Part shown: in pieces, positions 34,462 through 45,904 of the stretch
Layout: each line of letters opens with the position of its first letter
Numbering within the stretch: the stretch's first letter is position 1
NCBI GenBank assembly: GCA_001574975.1
Contig: KQ965762.1
Coordinates: 268,451 to 332,450, forward strand
Origin: Gonapodya prolifera JEL478
Lineage: Eukaryota; Monoblepharomycota; Monoblepharidomycetes; Monoblepharidales; Gonapodyaceae
DNA: 64,000 nt
Reading direction: 5' to 3'
The notes under the pieces: generated by a model
Databases searched by the model: none
What the model saw: only the letters and a program-made list of their open reading frames with translations
Told to the model about the DNA's origin: nothing
Position numbers and translations under genes: made by a program

Positions 34462-35814
34462 ATGGCACCAACATCCCAAGCAGGACCGGTCAACCTTGGC
34501 ATCGCTCGTCGTGTTTGTCTCGTCACGGGAGGAGCGAGTGGATTTGGCGCGGCGCTCGCGGAGAAGTTAGCTCGAGCTGTGGGTTGCTTCCACAACGCAG
34601 CAGGCGACATTATTTCTTATACTCACACGGTTTCTGTCCTGAAGGGCGCGATTGTTGCTGTTGCAGACAGAAATGAGGAGCTGGGACGGAAATTGGTCCA
34701 GGAGTTTGAGGAAAAGTGCGGTTGCCGCAAAAGCCGCGCTTTCGCTTTCTGCTGACGGTTTCCTCTATTTTGATATCAGATATGCTGGAGAACTTGATAT
34801 TGGATTTTTCGTGTGCGTGTGGCTGTATGTCCCGTGTCCGAGTCAATGATGACCGAGTGCTGCAGGTTCATCAAAGTTGACCTTTCTAAACTGGATGAAG
34901 TGAAGCGCATGGTTGATGCTGTTGTGAGGCGCTATGGTACCATTGATGTGGGTGACTCCTGCCTTGATCAGCGTGGCGCAATCGTAACTTGCCAACCATC
35001 CGTCCCATAGATTTTGGTGAACAATGCTGGCATCGGGGACGGAGACACGTATGTTAGGTCGCTCATTTCTTCACATCCTGTCGCTTCACATTGCTTTCAG
35101 CTGGTTCCTACGCGGCGACTCCCAACGTTGGGTGGGTTTTCCAAACTAGAATGTTCGTTATATTGTCACTGATACTTTCTCGCGCGAAGGTTGACACGTT
35201 CGGCGTCAACACGCATGCTGCAATCTACGCAACTCAATTGGTTATAAACGAGATCTGGAAAAAGCCTGAACATCAAAATCGCGGAGGTGTCGTGGTCAAT
35301 ACAGCATCGATGGCGGCTTTCGACGTCGAGGCAACGCAACCAGTCTATGTGAGTCCTGCTGCTTGAAACCATCGCACAATTCTTGAAGTGCCTTTTGCCG
35401 TTCTTCAAAGGGCGCCACAAAAGCCGCCGTCGTCGCATTCACTCGCTCGCTCGCATCGCTCGCAAAATCGCACAACATTCGCGTTAACTGCGTGTGCCCA
35501 GCGGCGAGCCCCACTCCTCTCTTCCTTGGCGGCATGAATCACCCTCGACTCAAGGAGAGTTTCGCGAAGTATCAAAAGGAAGGCTGGATTGTGCCTGTTG
35601 ACCTCGTAGCGGAGGCTCTGCTCTACGGTATTGTGGAAACGACACTTGCCGGTGAGTGCTTAAGTGGCGCCTCGATTGTAGTTCATAACTTAATATTGCG
35701 TTGATTGCTACGGAAGGTGCTGTCATTCGCGTCGTACCCAAGAATGGCATTGAACTGTATGACTACAAGACTTCGAAGGCGGTGAAAGCCGAGTGGCCCC
35801 GACAAAAACTGTAA
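34462..35814 (+). CDS. Classical short-chain dehydrogenase/reductase (SDR)
   Basis: NAD(P)-dependent oxidoreductase of unknown substrate. Exon 1 (34462-34578) holds the cofactor motif CLVTGGASGFGAALAEKLAR. Then come GAIVAVADRNEELGRKLV, with the acidic residue after the second strand favouring NAD; FIKVDLSKLDEVKRMVDA; the structural NNAG (ILVNNAGIGDGDT); a short exon TWFLRGDSQRW; VDTFGVNTHAAIYATQLV; GGVVVNTASMAAF with the catalytic Ser; and the active-site Y and K joined across an intron (QPVY, then GATKAAVVAFTRSLA). The C-terminal exons carry IRVNCVCPAASPTPL and GAVIRVVPKNGIELYDYK. All introns are short. The catalytic set is intact, so the gene looks functional. Confidence 0.88.
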
Positions 35815-35992
35815 TAGTTTAATTCCTGAGAGAACATCAAATAGGTTCATCTCCGACAAGCTTTGACTTTCTAATATGTATAAAGGTTCTCACACAACGA
35901 GCTAAGCATGACAAACAGCAAACAATTACTCTTTTCAATATATACACACAAGAGGTCCGAGGTCCCAAATCCATAAAGTCATAAAATACCGG

Positions 35993-37445
35993 TTAGTGAG
36001 AGTCTCCGCTCAGGTATCCTTTCCCGCCCAATCCGACTTCCACAATGCTTTCGTTCCTCGTCCGCTCACTGACATTCGCCGCAGCCGGAACGACCAGTCC
36101 TAAATCCCGTGCCGCCAGTCCGGCCTGGCTCGCGCGTCTATCCGCGGACACGACCTCAATCTCCACGTCCACTTCCTCCGCGTCTGCGTCGGGCGCCGTC
36201 TGGTCATCCGTGCTGGTGGCTGGAGCAATAGGAGAGGTAGTAATAGAGGAAGGTGTAGATGAGACGGTATGAGATTCGGGTGTAATGGGGAGAGGTGCGA
36301 TTGTTGCTGCGGAGCGGAGGTGGGCAGTGTCCACTGCGGGAATATCGACGTGAAACCTGAAAAGAACGATATAAGTTTCTCGTGGTAACGCTATAAGTCG
36401 TTGGCGACTCACTTTTCCTCTTTCACAATCCCTGGTCCTTTGATCCACTCCACTCGCATGACCGTGTGCAGTGGGACTTTGATGTACGGCACCTCTTCTT
36501 GCGCCACGTCGCCCATGAGAAGGGCGAAAACACACCGCAACACGGCTTGATGGGAAACAATGACCAAACTAGCACCGTGGCGGGGGTGAGCGGCAAACCA
36601 TTCCTCTGCAGCATTCAATACGATTTTGACTCGGGCCGTGACGTCGGCGTAGGATTCTCCACTGCGATAACGGAAGTTGAACTTGTCCTGGTCTCGAAGG
36701 TGGGCATCCTCGGGGAACTTTTGCTCCACTTCTTCGTACGCTGGGGGAGACGTTTGAGCACACAGATTTTTCCGTCAATCGCGGGGCAAACGGACTCATC
36801 ATATCGCAGATTCCCGCGTCTATTTCATCAAGCTCCTTCCACGCTTTCCGTGCCACCACGCGAGCTCCGAAAAACTCCGTCGTCTCTTGAGTTCGCTTTA
36901 AAGTCGAAGTCCAGACATGAAGTGATTGCGAGTCCCGTTTGGACGTCATAATCTGAAGAAGACGGTACTCAAGACATGAGGACACATTTCAATACATGGC
37001 GTTACTGACGTGGTGAAGCAAGTCTGGCAACTTCTTCGCATATAGCTTTCCCTGAGGACTCAGATGGGTATCACCTCCAATCTACCGCGTCCATGAAACA
37101 CCAAGTTAAGGTTGATATTCGTAATATAATAGGAAGCGGTTGGTACGAGTCGAGTGCGGAAGGACAATGCCAGGCGGGACCCACCTTTCCGGTCACATTG
37201 GCCATGCTCTCCCCGTGTCTGGAGAAATAGATGACTCTCCTGCCATCTGAGTGAAGCTCCGTGTCACTTCTCGAGAGTTGAGCGAGCCCCGAAAGTCCAG
37301 TTTGGGAGCTGACAGCACGGAAATGGAGAGTCGGCCGCCTCACAAAGTGCCGAGGGAGAGCCGGAAGCGGCTCTGGAGAATCATCCTGTGTTGAAGGATC
37401 CTCCGGTACCGTCGACGGATCAGAGGGGGCTCCAAGAGTAATCAT
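35993..37445 (-). CDS. Fructose-2,6-bisphosphatase-like histidine phosphatase, stand-alone domain
   Basis: Histidine-phosphatase (phosphoglycerate-mutase fold) most like the phosphatase half of 6-phosphofructo-2-kinase/fructose-2,6-bisphosphatase. Catalytic motif RVIYFSRHGESMANVTGK in the first exon, then GGDTHLSPQGKLYAKKL, VWTSTLKRTQETTEFF, WKELDEIDAGICD joined to MTYEEVEQKFPED, LRDQDKFNFRYRSGESYADV, the second histidine in LVIVSHQAVLRCVFALL, and YIKVPLHTVMRVEW. About six exons with GT-AG introns. The ATG at 37445 gives a short Pro/Ser/Asp-rich start. No kinase domain precedes it, only about 490 bases to the divergent transcription factor. A Thr/Ser/Asp-rich tail of about 120 residues follows the domain. 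Likely acts in the cytosol on fructose 2,6-bisphosphate, setting glycolytic flux; a TIGAR-like role is possible. Confidence 0.85.
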
Positions 37446-37936
37446 CGTGGGGAATCGTGTCAATGCCCTTTGTTGTCGCCCGCGTTGTGCACTGCGGCCT
37501 CTGAGACAATGTTTCGGACGACTCCGAACTCAGGAGCTCCAACCAGATGAGGCGTAGCCGAGATTGCGATTGCTGGTTTGGATAGGTGCAAGGGACGTGG
37601 TGAATGCAGAGGGAAGAAGGTGCCCCGTCACCCGTTCTACACTGTGGCGTTCCGACCCCACCCGATCCTTCGGTTATTATTATTGTGAACCTACGTTTTT
37701 TTGTGAACCAACATTGTGTGTCAGTTGTCACAAATTTTATTTTCTTCGGGAATCGGCGTGAAATTGGACTCGTTTCCCTATGTCCACACGATGAATACGG
37801 CAAACTTTTGTTATCGACTCTTCATTCTGCTGTTATCCGGAACCCGTGCTTGCGAATTTCGGGGGCCCTATTTTGTGGTGTGGCGAACCAACTCAACGAG
37901 TCCACGAATTCGTCAGCAAGTCTTCCCCAATCTGCC
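37446..37936. promoter_or_regulatory. Shared 5' region of divergent phosphatase and Zn2Cys6 genes
   Basis: About 490 bases between the start codons. AT-rich runs are present near 37675-37740, but no element can be named. Confidence 0.35.
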
Positions 37937-40900
37937 ATGGAAGCTCGAGGAGGGGGAGTCAATGGCTCGTCAGGGCGATCCAAATCTCGAATCACGAAAG
38001 CGTGCGGTGAGATGAAAGAAGCTATGCACCTTCATGTCGCGACCCGAGAAGCTGACCCTTTTGCCTGCGTCGGACTCGATTGACCTTGGATGAAGATAAT
38101 TGCTCGAAAAGTAAGTATTCGTGATCTCGATTGGTGTTCCTCTCCGTGCTGAGTATAAGGAGCGCTCGTTTTATGGTGTGACGATCGAGCTCACCACCTC
38201 CCCGAATATTTTCAGAAAAAATCAAATGCGATGCTCAGAACCCATGTGGACAGTGTCAAGGAAACAAGGCCGAATGTACCTGGGAGCGGCAATCCAGAAA
38301 GGTGTGTTTCGACGGTTACTACATCAACTCAAGACTCCTTCTCATCATATCGGCTTCACGACGTCTATCTCCCGACAAAACCACCTTTCGGTGATTGCTG
38401 TGTCGAAAACCACAAACGATTGGGGACTGGTGGCTGTCAGCGTGGTCCGCCAAAAGGCACACCATCCACTGTCCATCGAAAACTGAAGAGACTCGAAGCG
38501 CTCATTGTCGCATCCATGGAGGCCAATGCCAGTCTTTTGGAGGCAACCGTAGTGCGGGGTGCAACCGCTACCGCTCTACCGGCTCTCGTCGCGCCCCAAC
38601 AGTCTTTAATAGCAACACCAGACCCTTCGCCCCCGTCCAACACCTATCTCACGCCAAATGCGTTTGCACCAAATAAGTTTTCCGACTCCCTACCTCAAAC
38701 CTTCCGCTGGAATGACGGCGCAGCTGGTCAAACCCAGTCCAACCTGTTGACTTCATTCGCACTCTCTCCTCTCCTCGACTCAACGACAGAAGCCAACTCT
38801 ATTGGATCAAACGGGCTCGCATTTATCCCTGAGCTTCTCGGAACACTTGGTGCTCCCGGCTCCAATTTCCCCCTTTTCGGAGAACAGCTTCAGCGATCCT
38901 TCGTGGACAACGCGCAACTCCTACAGTGGCCCCAGCAAGTCATTCCTCTGAAAGATGGCGGGCGAGAGCTATTCGGGGACGCAGGGCTTGATATGGTTGA
39001 AGACAGTGAATCATCCCCGGAATCAAATCCAACTTTGGAATCCACACCAGACCAAGGTGTGGGGTCGGACCCAGGAGCCGTGAGTCAAACTAGCGTGGAA
39101 GCCTCATCGAACTACATGGCGGGATCGTCGACGTGGGTCGAAACGAACTCCCTTCTCTCTGGCATTGCGACTCCGCCAGACGGTCAAGATGCCTCCCGCT
39201 GGTCGAGCGGACTTTTCGGACACGTCCCTGTTCCAACGGTGCAACCCAAAACCCCATCTGCCCTTGATCGCGTCATGATGCTGGTACGGATATAAACTGC
39301 ATTGAACGGTTCCACACGCTCGATGTTTTAACCTCATCACAGGCCTATCTTAAATACGTACATACCACTGCTCCAATTCTGCACGTACCAACGGTGCTCA
39401 GAGATTTTGATGGCGGTACAATTCCCCAGGAGCTACTTCTGAGGTGTGTTTTCACTCATTCTCTCCATGAATTGGTTTAACTTTCCTGGTCTCCCATAGC
39501 ATGTTCACGCTTGCCAGTCCGTACGTGAAAGATCCGCGAATAAATAGCGCCGAGCTGTTCTCCCGAGCTCGTGCAGAGGTTTACGCAAAGATGGAACAAG
39601 GCCCTTCCTTGTCTCTCGTTCAGGTATGAATCTCATTACGGAAGCTCGTTATTCTGTGAAATACGTCGAGCATTTGACATACTTGCTATAGGCACTTGTA
39701 TTGTTGATGTTCTACTCAACCACGACTGGGGAACACGGCTCCCTGACTTGGCTCTATTCCGGGATGGCGATTCGTATGTCGTTTGAACTCGACCTTAACG
39801 TCGAACCAAAGGAGCTCGTCGCTCGTGGCTCAGTAGTGAAACCATTACAAGGAGATGTGGCCAACCCTATGGCATCATCAGCCCGACAAAACTGGAGCTG
39901 GTCAGAAAAGGAAGCGAGAAGGAGAGCATGGTGGGCCGTGTACCTGATTGACAAGATGTCGTCAATTTCTGCGTCCAGGAGCTCCATGATCCGCGACTAC
40001 GAGTGCAAGTGCCTTCTTCCCTGTAACCAAATCATGTGGGAAATGCTTGCTGATGTTGACGAACAAACAGGACGCGTAGTCACCGCGCTCACTGTGGGGG
40101 AGGTTGTGCAGCAATTGGAGATGAGACTCTTTGACCTTCCGCGCTTGGCGGATGCCATCGTACCGACTGACGCAACAGCATCTTGGGAAAAGTTACTGAC
40201 CTTGATCCCAAGAATATCCGATGACCTGATCGATCGCGCTGTCGGCACTATAAATATGACGAATATCAATCCACCCGTGGATTTGACGATGGCGTGGGCA
40301 GAGCTCTCACACGAACAGCGAAAGCTCGCAAATCCAAGAAAACCAGGAGAAGTGTCCTTTCCATTTGGAAGTGATCCTTTCAGTTGGTTTGTCATTATCC
40401 TTCAAGTATTCGGAAAAGTGAGTACTCTCGGTCTGTGTTGTGGAAGGAGATAACTGAGATGAGCCGTGTCATTGATAATGTTGGGAAGGTCGCCGCATTT
40501 CATGGCTCATGTCTTGCCGAATCCATCAGCCCATTCCAAACTCTTCCAAATCCCAAGTCTCAGTCTGCTGTAGCGCGGCTGAACTTTCTCGACCAGACAA
40601 TACAGGATTGGTATGACAGTCTACCGCAAGTTTCCAAAGACTTCCGCTTTGGGATGTCAGAATCTCTCATTCCAGTTGCGATTGGCAATGCGCGGACTGA
40701 GCTCTGTGGTGACGATAACGTACCCAGGCTGGGGGCTGAGCTCAGTGCAGGCGACGTTCCCAGACCCCAGCCTTCATACTTTCTCGCGTACCTCCAAATT
40801 CTCTACCGAACTGTTGGCATCGCCTTGCATCGACCTCCTCACATTACAACAATGGCTCGCGACGCGACATGGCTCACCAGCCCCAGCTTTTATCGCGCAT

Positions 40901-41220
40901 GTGTTCATGCCACCGAACTCACAAACCTCCTGGAGACCATGCTGGCTTCGAACCCGGAACTCAGGTTCATCGATTCGTTCAGCACGTATGGGATATTTCA
41001 AGGCGGAGTGATCCACTTCGTCAACGTCAAATCACTTCGAGGGGCATTGAGTGAGGCTCACGGGGAGGCTGGAAGCGAGGAAGTTCTGTCGCTGATTTCA
41101 GAGTCGAGACGGCGGGCAGCGGTCCACGTCAGAGCGCTATCGGTGATGGGTCGACGATGGAACAATGCCAAATTGCTGGCGGACTTGCTCACAAGATTAG
41201 ACACAGCGCCAAACGCATAG
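37937..41220 (+). CDS. Zn2Cys6 transcription factor with fungal-specific middle domain
   Basis: Sequence-specific nuclear regulator. Exon 1 (37937-38006) ends ITKAC; a 15-base exon (38096-38110) adds DNCSK; exon 3 (38216-38301) adds KKIKCDAQNPCGQCQGNKAE. Together they give perfect C-x2-C-x6-C-x5-C-x2-C-x6-C spacing. A linker RGPPKGTPSTVHRKLKRLEA and a dimerisation-like helix follow. A long Ser/Pro/Thr region (to VPTVQPKTPSALDRVMML) comes next, then the fungal-specific regulatory domain: LKYVHTTAPILHVPTVLRDF, LFYSTTTGEHGSLTWLYSGM, EKEARRRAWWAVYLIDKMSS, and a last exon with FLDQTIQDWYDSLPQVSKDF and LQILYRTVGIALHRPPHIT. Layout resembles sugar- or xylan-responsive regulators, but the target is unknown. 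It diverges from the fructose-bisphosphatase-like gene. Confidence 0.9.
38096..38110 (+). other. 15-base microexon in the zinc-cluster region
   Basis: ATAATTGCTCGAAAA is flanked by AAG and GTAAGT. It is phase 1 to phase 1 and supplies the second zinc-ligand cysteine (DNCSK). Confidence 0.75.
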
Positions 41221-41385
41221 GTGCTATGTTACGTCCTCTTGATTGTTTTGTTTGATATTTTAGTTGAATTGGAAGGCGTAGTGCTTCACCGCCTCTTGCG
41301 AGTTATAAATATTGATTGGCATCTACTCTATGAAGATAATGACATGTATTATAACTTCCATTCCCCGATACATCCCACAATTACT

Positions 41386-43027
41386 TCACGGCAACCCCAT
41401 ATGGTTCACCGCTTCGACCGTCACAAAACTCGCACTTCCACCATTGTTCGCCAGTGCTGCGCGGATTTCCCCGAAGTCATGCGCTGCAACCTCACTGTCC
41501 GACACCACCATGATTTCCAGCCTCCTAAGATTGCGCGCCGCAGAGCAGAGATCCGCCAGAGGCGAGGTCTTTCCAGTCCCGCCGTCCCCTGATTCCGCGA
41601 TTTCAGGACATCCACTCAAGTCCAATAATTCAAGATGATTCGACAACCAGGAACCACCGTGAGTGACAAGCGCACGCACACTCCTCCCGGTAAGACTGAG
41701 ACAACTTTCAAGACATAGAATCCGAACTCGGCCACCTTTCCCGAGTCCTTGGGCAAGCGATTCGATTCCAACGTCAGATAATTGATGTGCACCTCCAATC
41801 CAAAGCACTTCTGTATCGCCCAACGACACCATGTCAGAAACCCATTTCAACGATTCATCCGTTATGCGCGATGCTCGGTGCAGGTATAGTGCTTTGAGCG
41901 GTCGAGAACACAGCAGACGAATCTCAGGATCCCCCAGGCTTTCTGCGCCAATCGCAATGGTATGAATATGTTGCAGGCTGGTGAGGGCTTCCACACAGGC
42001 GGGGGGAAAGGCAGAAGGAGTAAGGCTGCAAGTGTGCAAAAAACGGTCCCGACGGGTAAGAATACAGGTTTGTCCCCATGGGCGGGTCAACTCACTAAAA
42101 TAGTTTGAGGCCCTTCCAAACGTCGAACATTTTTATAATGGCTTCTTCAAGCATGGTAAAGTACTCCTTCTGATCCGCCCACCTTCCGGCGTACGCTGCT
42201 CCAAGAAGGTTGAGCCTTGTAACGTTTGGCGCCATGTGTGCAAGGTCAGCCAGCACGTTCAAGCGCAGACTAGCCGAATCCACGATTTCGAGATTCGTCA
42301 GCTTGGGTAGCGGACGGGAAAACATGGATCGTACACAGTCGTTGTCACATCGTGCGGTCGCCAGTGATTCGAGGGAAGGCAACAAGAGAGGTACGCGTTC
42401 CCAGTGTTCACATATGTGATAGCTTCCTGTGGGAACAGTCGCTACTCTGCGTGACGCTATTGTGACCGAAAATCGAGAGATTCGTGGAAGTCCTGTTTCG
42501 GGTATCGAGAGCAGGACAGCGGATCTCCAACATATGAAGCGTAACGACACTCGGTAAATAATGTCGAAATTCAACTCGACGAGCCTCGGAGTGGCGTTGA
42601 GAATGGATGATGCGACCTAAAAGAATGGTGAGCTCTCACTTCGGATTAATGACCTCGCTGACAACGAAGAACTGACCGCCACGAACTCCTCATGCGAGCT
42701 TCCATCACTAGACAGGCCAAATGCCTCGCAAATCTCGCGCTCCCGTATGTCCAAACGTGCCACCATCCTCCCGAGCTCGGGGTTCGATATGAGCGTCTGA
42801 CGAAGCGACGTCCATTTCGCTGCCTTCACGGCAGCCCCCCACGTTTCTGAGATGATTGTCGGTGATTTGTAAAGCGTAGGTGTAGCAGCGAAGTTCCAGG
42901 ATCGTGAAACGAGTGCGAGAGAGTGGCACGTGATCGGGGGAAGTTGAGAGCAGATGCGGACGAGAATTTCGGGCGGTAGAGAGGCAGCAAGAGAGCGCTT
43001 GAATGGTCGGTTGTGAAGATCGTCCAT
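41386..43027 (-). CDS. F-box/LRR protein
   Basis: Minus-strand gene of three exons. Exon 1 starts MDDLHNRPFKRSL, with an F-box LPPEILVRICSQLPPITCHS followed by LALVSRSWNFAATPTLYK. A GT intron after HEEFVA leads to VASSILNATPRLVELNFD. The third exon begins YLTPSAFPPACVEALTSLQH, joined across an intron whose donor overlaps an apparent stop after GLKLF. The C-terminal half has LRR-like steps (IRLLCSRPLKALYLHRASRI, VLWIGGAHQLSDVGIESL, VRILCLESCLSLTGRSVRAL, HLELLDLSGCPEIAESG). Such proteins act as substrate receptors of SCF ubiquitin ligases. It differs from the F-box gene at 24.1 kb in sequence and intron content, so the two are not recent duplicates. Confidence 0.82.
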
Positions 43028-44332
43028 TTAGTTTTGTGATGGCCGGTAGGGAAGCGGGCGATTGAATAGCACAGTTGTGGATCTTCACTTCCGCAAACGT
43101 TTTTATGCTACATAGTACGTTTGTTCATCTATTTCATCACAATTCATTTATGAAGAGTCTATTGGCAGTGTTGTAACTGTTGGTTAAAGCCGGACCAACT
43201 TCATTTTTTGGGGGGAGTAAATATCTCCCAAAGCACGCATAAGGTGGCAGTGACTCATTCTTAGCGCTACAGTGTCCAAATTCTGTTGCGTGTGCCGGGG
43301 TCTCGTTGTCACTCGAGCTTCAGTACTGTTTTCGTTCACAAAGTGTCGCCCTCGCAGTGCTTCTCGCTCGGCGAGGCTTGGGAGATTCCTTCGGTGCTAA
43401 GCCCTTCCAATCAACTTGACCGAATTCATCGCGGTCTGAGAGAGCTGGCGTCCCCTGTGTTCGCTTCAACTGGGTCGAGAAAACGCTTTGCAGATGCCGC
43501 CCTTCATCGCAGCTGGGAACAAGCTCTGGCGAACTCCCTTCCCTCAGTTTGTCAGTGTCGAGTCCGTCACCTTCCTCCCTTCTTGGAATGCGAAAGGTTT
43601 GAGTGCTTCACGTGTCATGGTTCAGCGTTGGTTCTGTTCGCGACGTCGACTATTCATCCCCACACGAAAGTTGAAGCGGGGTCCTAGCTGTGATATGCAT
43701 GCCACCTCGCCGGCAATGACCACGACTGTGAACCTTTCTTCCAGGATTACCGAATAAGTTGAACACGTTTCTCGACAGGCCACTTGGCCTCGCCATTTTA
43801 GTCTGAGTCTGCTGTCCTGTCCTAAAAAACGCGTAAGCGCCAAGGGAAGCGCAAAGTTGAAGTTGAAGAGGGCAAGAAATACGAGGTCCGGTCTAATGTG
43901 TTGTTGGCTGGAGTGCACCTCAACTGATTACACAGAGGACACGCGAAGTCAGCCTCCTTGACACATTTCGAGCACCCAAATTTACTTTGGCGCGTTTTCG
44001 TTTCCGAAATTGTGTTAAGAATCGCGAACCATTCGTCCAGTTCATTATTTCGTCGTTCGACAGCAGAGAGTACGCAGTCTTCCAGCGTATCGAATCATCT
44101 CAATGGCATACTGATGTGGGAGGCTCAATCAGTGCGTGATTTCCGGAAAGATGGGTGAGCGATCGGCATTTCGAGGGTATATTGGTATCGACCTGGACGC
44201 TGAAAGCCGCCGCTCTCACGATGCATCGGCTCATGTAATCAAAGAGAAACGTGGAATCCTAGATGGCGTAGGCACCTTGTATCTGGTGCAGTCTGTTCGA
44301 GCAAAATGAGAGCCAGAATCGGCATGTCTGTC
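43028..44332. other. Interval with a quinoprotein remnant
   Basis: No intact gene. Contains the plus-strand fragment at 43490-43680 listed separately; the remainder is unassigned. Confidence 0.5.
43490..43680 (+). pseudogene. Fragment of a quinoprotein-like gene
   Basis: GNKLWRTPFPQFVSVESVT is nearly identical to ELWRTPFPQFVNIEPVT of the gene at 32949-34038, and a similar Ser/Val-rich trail follows (ASRVMV). A CAG acceptor-like site precedes it. The neighbouring blades are missing, so it is a single-exon remnant on the opposite strand from the intact genes. Confidence 0.65.
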
Positions 44333-45904
44333 CGAGTTGAAGCCGACGGCCTTTGGGCACTCCCGCTTCTCGATTCCGCGACTTCCGCGACTAGCAGTGC
44401 GTCTCCAATGATTTCTGGTCCGATGTCAGTGGACTGGCGGTGGAAGTGTCCGTTTAACATGTTCAAAGTCCACCCAACACCTCACGCGGCTCACCCACTC
44501 ACCGAATTGATTCGGGACAGACGAGCTCGCAAACCCAAAACAAAAGCATCCACTCTTAAAAAAAAAGTCCAAAAAGAGTGCATTTGCGGACTTGACGCGA
44601 CTCATCCGCAGGCTTTTCCCCGAGTGCTCATCACTTGGGTGGCCCCTCGCTCGGGCACCGCCGTCACGCACCCGCCCTCGGCCGCGTCACTCGGTCCTCG
44701 ACAGAGCGTGCATTCTCCCCGTGACCACAGACTTCACCCGAAGGTTGAGTGCAGGTTCTGGTTCATCGAATGGGACTCCACAGGACTCAGCTGACCGCAG
44801 CTTCACCGTGCTCTTCCCAGCAGGGGAGCGACAGCCCACCTGTTTATACCCCCCCGACCTTACAACGTGCAAATCGGTCGGACGCAGTTACTTTGCCACA
44901 CTTGGCTTTGCCGAGACATAATTATTTGTTCGATGCAACCAATGTGCTGCGCTCTTCATTTCATCAAATTTGAAGTTCAATTGTTGACGGCGTCGTCTTC
45001 AACTCCCTCGTCGTGTCGCCCCATGACCAAGACCATCCTCAGCCACAAACACCAATCATCGACCATCAATACTCAATGGTCGATTTATCGCTTCCTGGCG
45101 GCTGCTGTCGCATATTGATGCCTGTGTTGTCTGTCGAAGTGTTCCCAGATTCACCTCACTGAGCACACCTGCACACCTCCATGCACGTCGAACCTCTTAC
45201 ATTGAACCTTTTGGGAGCACTGCAGCTGTCTTCGAGCCATTGGGAGCTCAAATCACGTCGGAGACCGGCGACAGACACTCAAACGCTCTACACGTCGGAA
45301 CCCATCAGCAGCTACTCTACAACAAATATTCGCTTTATTGAATGAAGGGCATGCTCGGTATGATGGCTACTGGGTCGTTGGAGCTTCAGAGGAGCCGAAA
45401 CCCCCGGAACTCCGCAACTGTACCCTCGGAACCTCACTGCCTTGGCCGAAACATCCCCTCCATCACTCAACATCACAATCCAAATGAAATTCGCTCCGGG
45501 CGGACACCATCAACCCTCGATTCGCCCGCCAATTGCCTTCAACGAAAACATCGAGCACAGAAACTGTCACTACAACACCACAATGGCACCTTCTTCCCGT
45601 CGAACACGAATCTCAAATCAAAAGAAGCCATGATGCTTGCTCTCGCAACAACTTCATCAAAATCTCGGCTCCAACACCCATTCTCCTCGGACGCGTCCTT
45701 GGATCTCCTGTTTTCCACGTCACCGTGGAAGCCCNNNCACCTTTTCCGCTAAAACGCTTCGCTTATCGCCTTTTTCTCGTCGAAACTTCCAGGCCCAGCT
45801 CAAAATCAACTCGCTTTCCGCTTCAAAGTACACGGTTCGCATTCCGTGGCCCAAGTCCGCAGTGACCATGTTAGCTGGTTGCGCCCACTGAATTCCTCAA
45901 GACG
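44333..45904. repeat. 1.6 kb repeat, copy 2 (inverted relative to copy 1)
   Basis: Reverse complement of 8002-9591, with three undefined bases at 45735-45737 mirroring 8169-8171. Immediately beyond 45904 the plus strand keeps an open frame of about 115 codons (SDSAVYIGPALLTPGVHTTD to PHQLSNLTS). This region aligns only weakly with the outer flank of copy 1, so the diverged outer repeat extends past the near-identical core. No known mobile-element protein is recognised. Confidence 0.95.

Noticed and set aside
44306-44794. Long open frames within the inverted repeat
   Set aside because: Several frames are open at once on both strands, with unnatural composition. None matches a known protein, so they look like by-products of low stop density.
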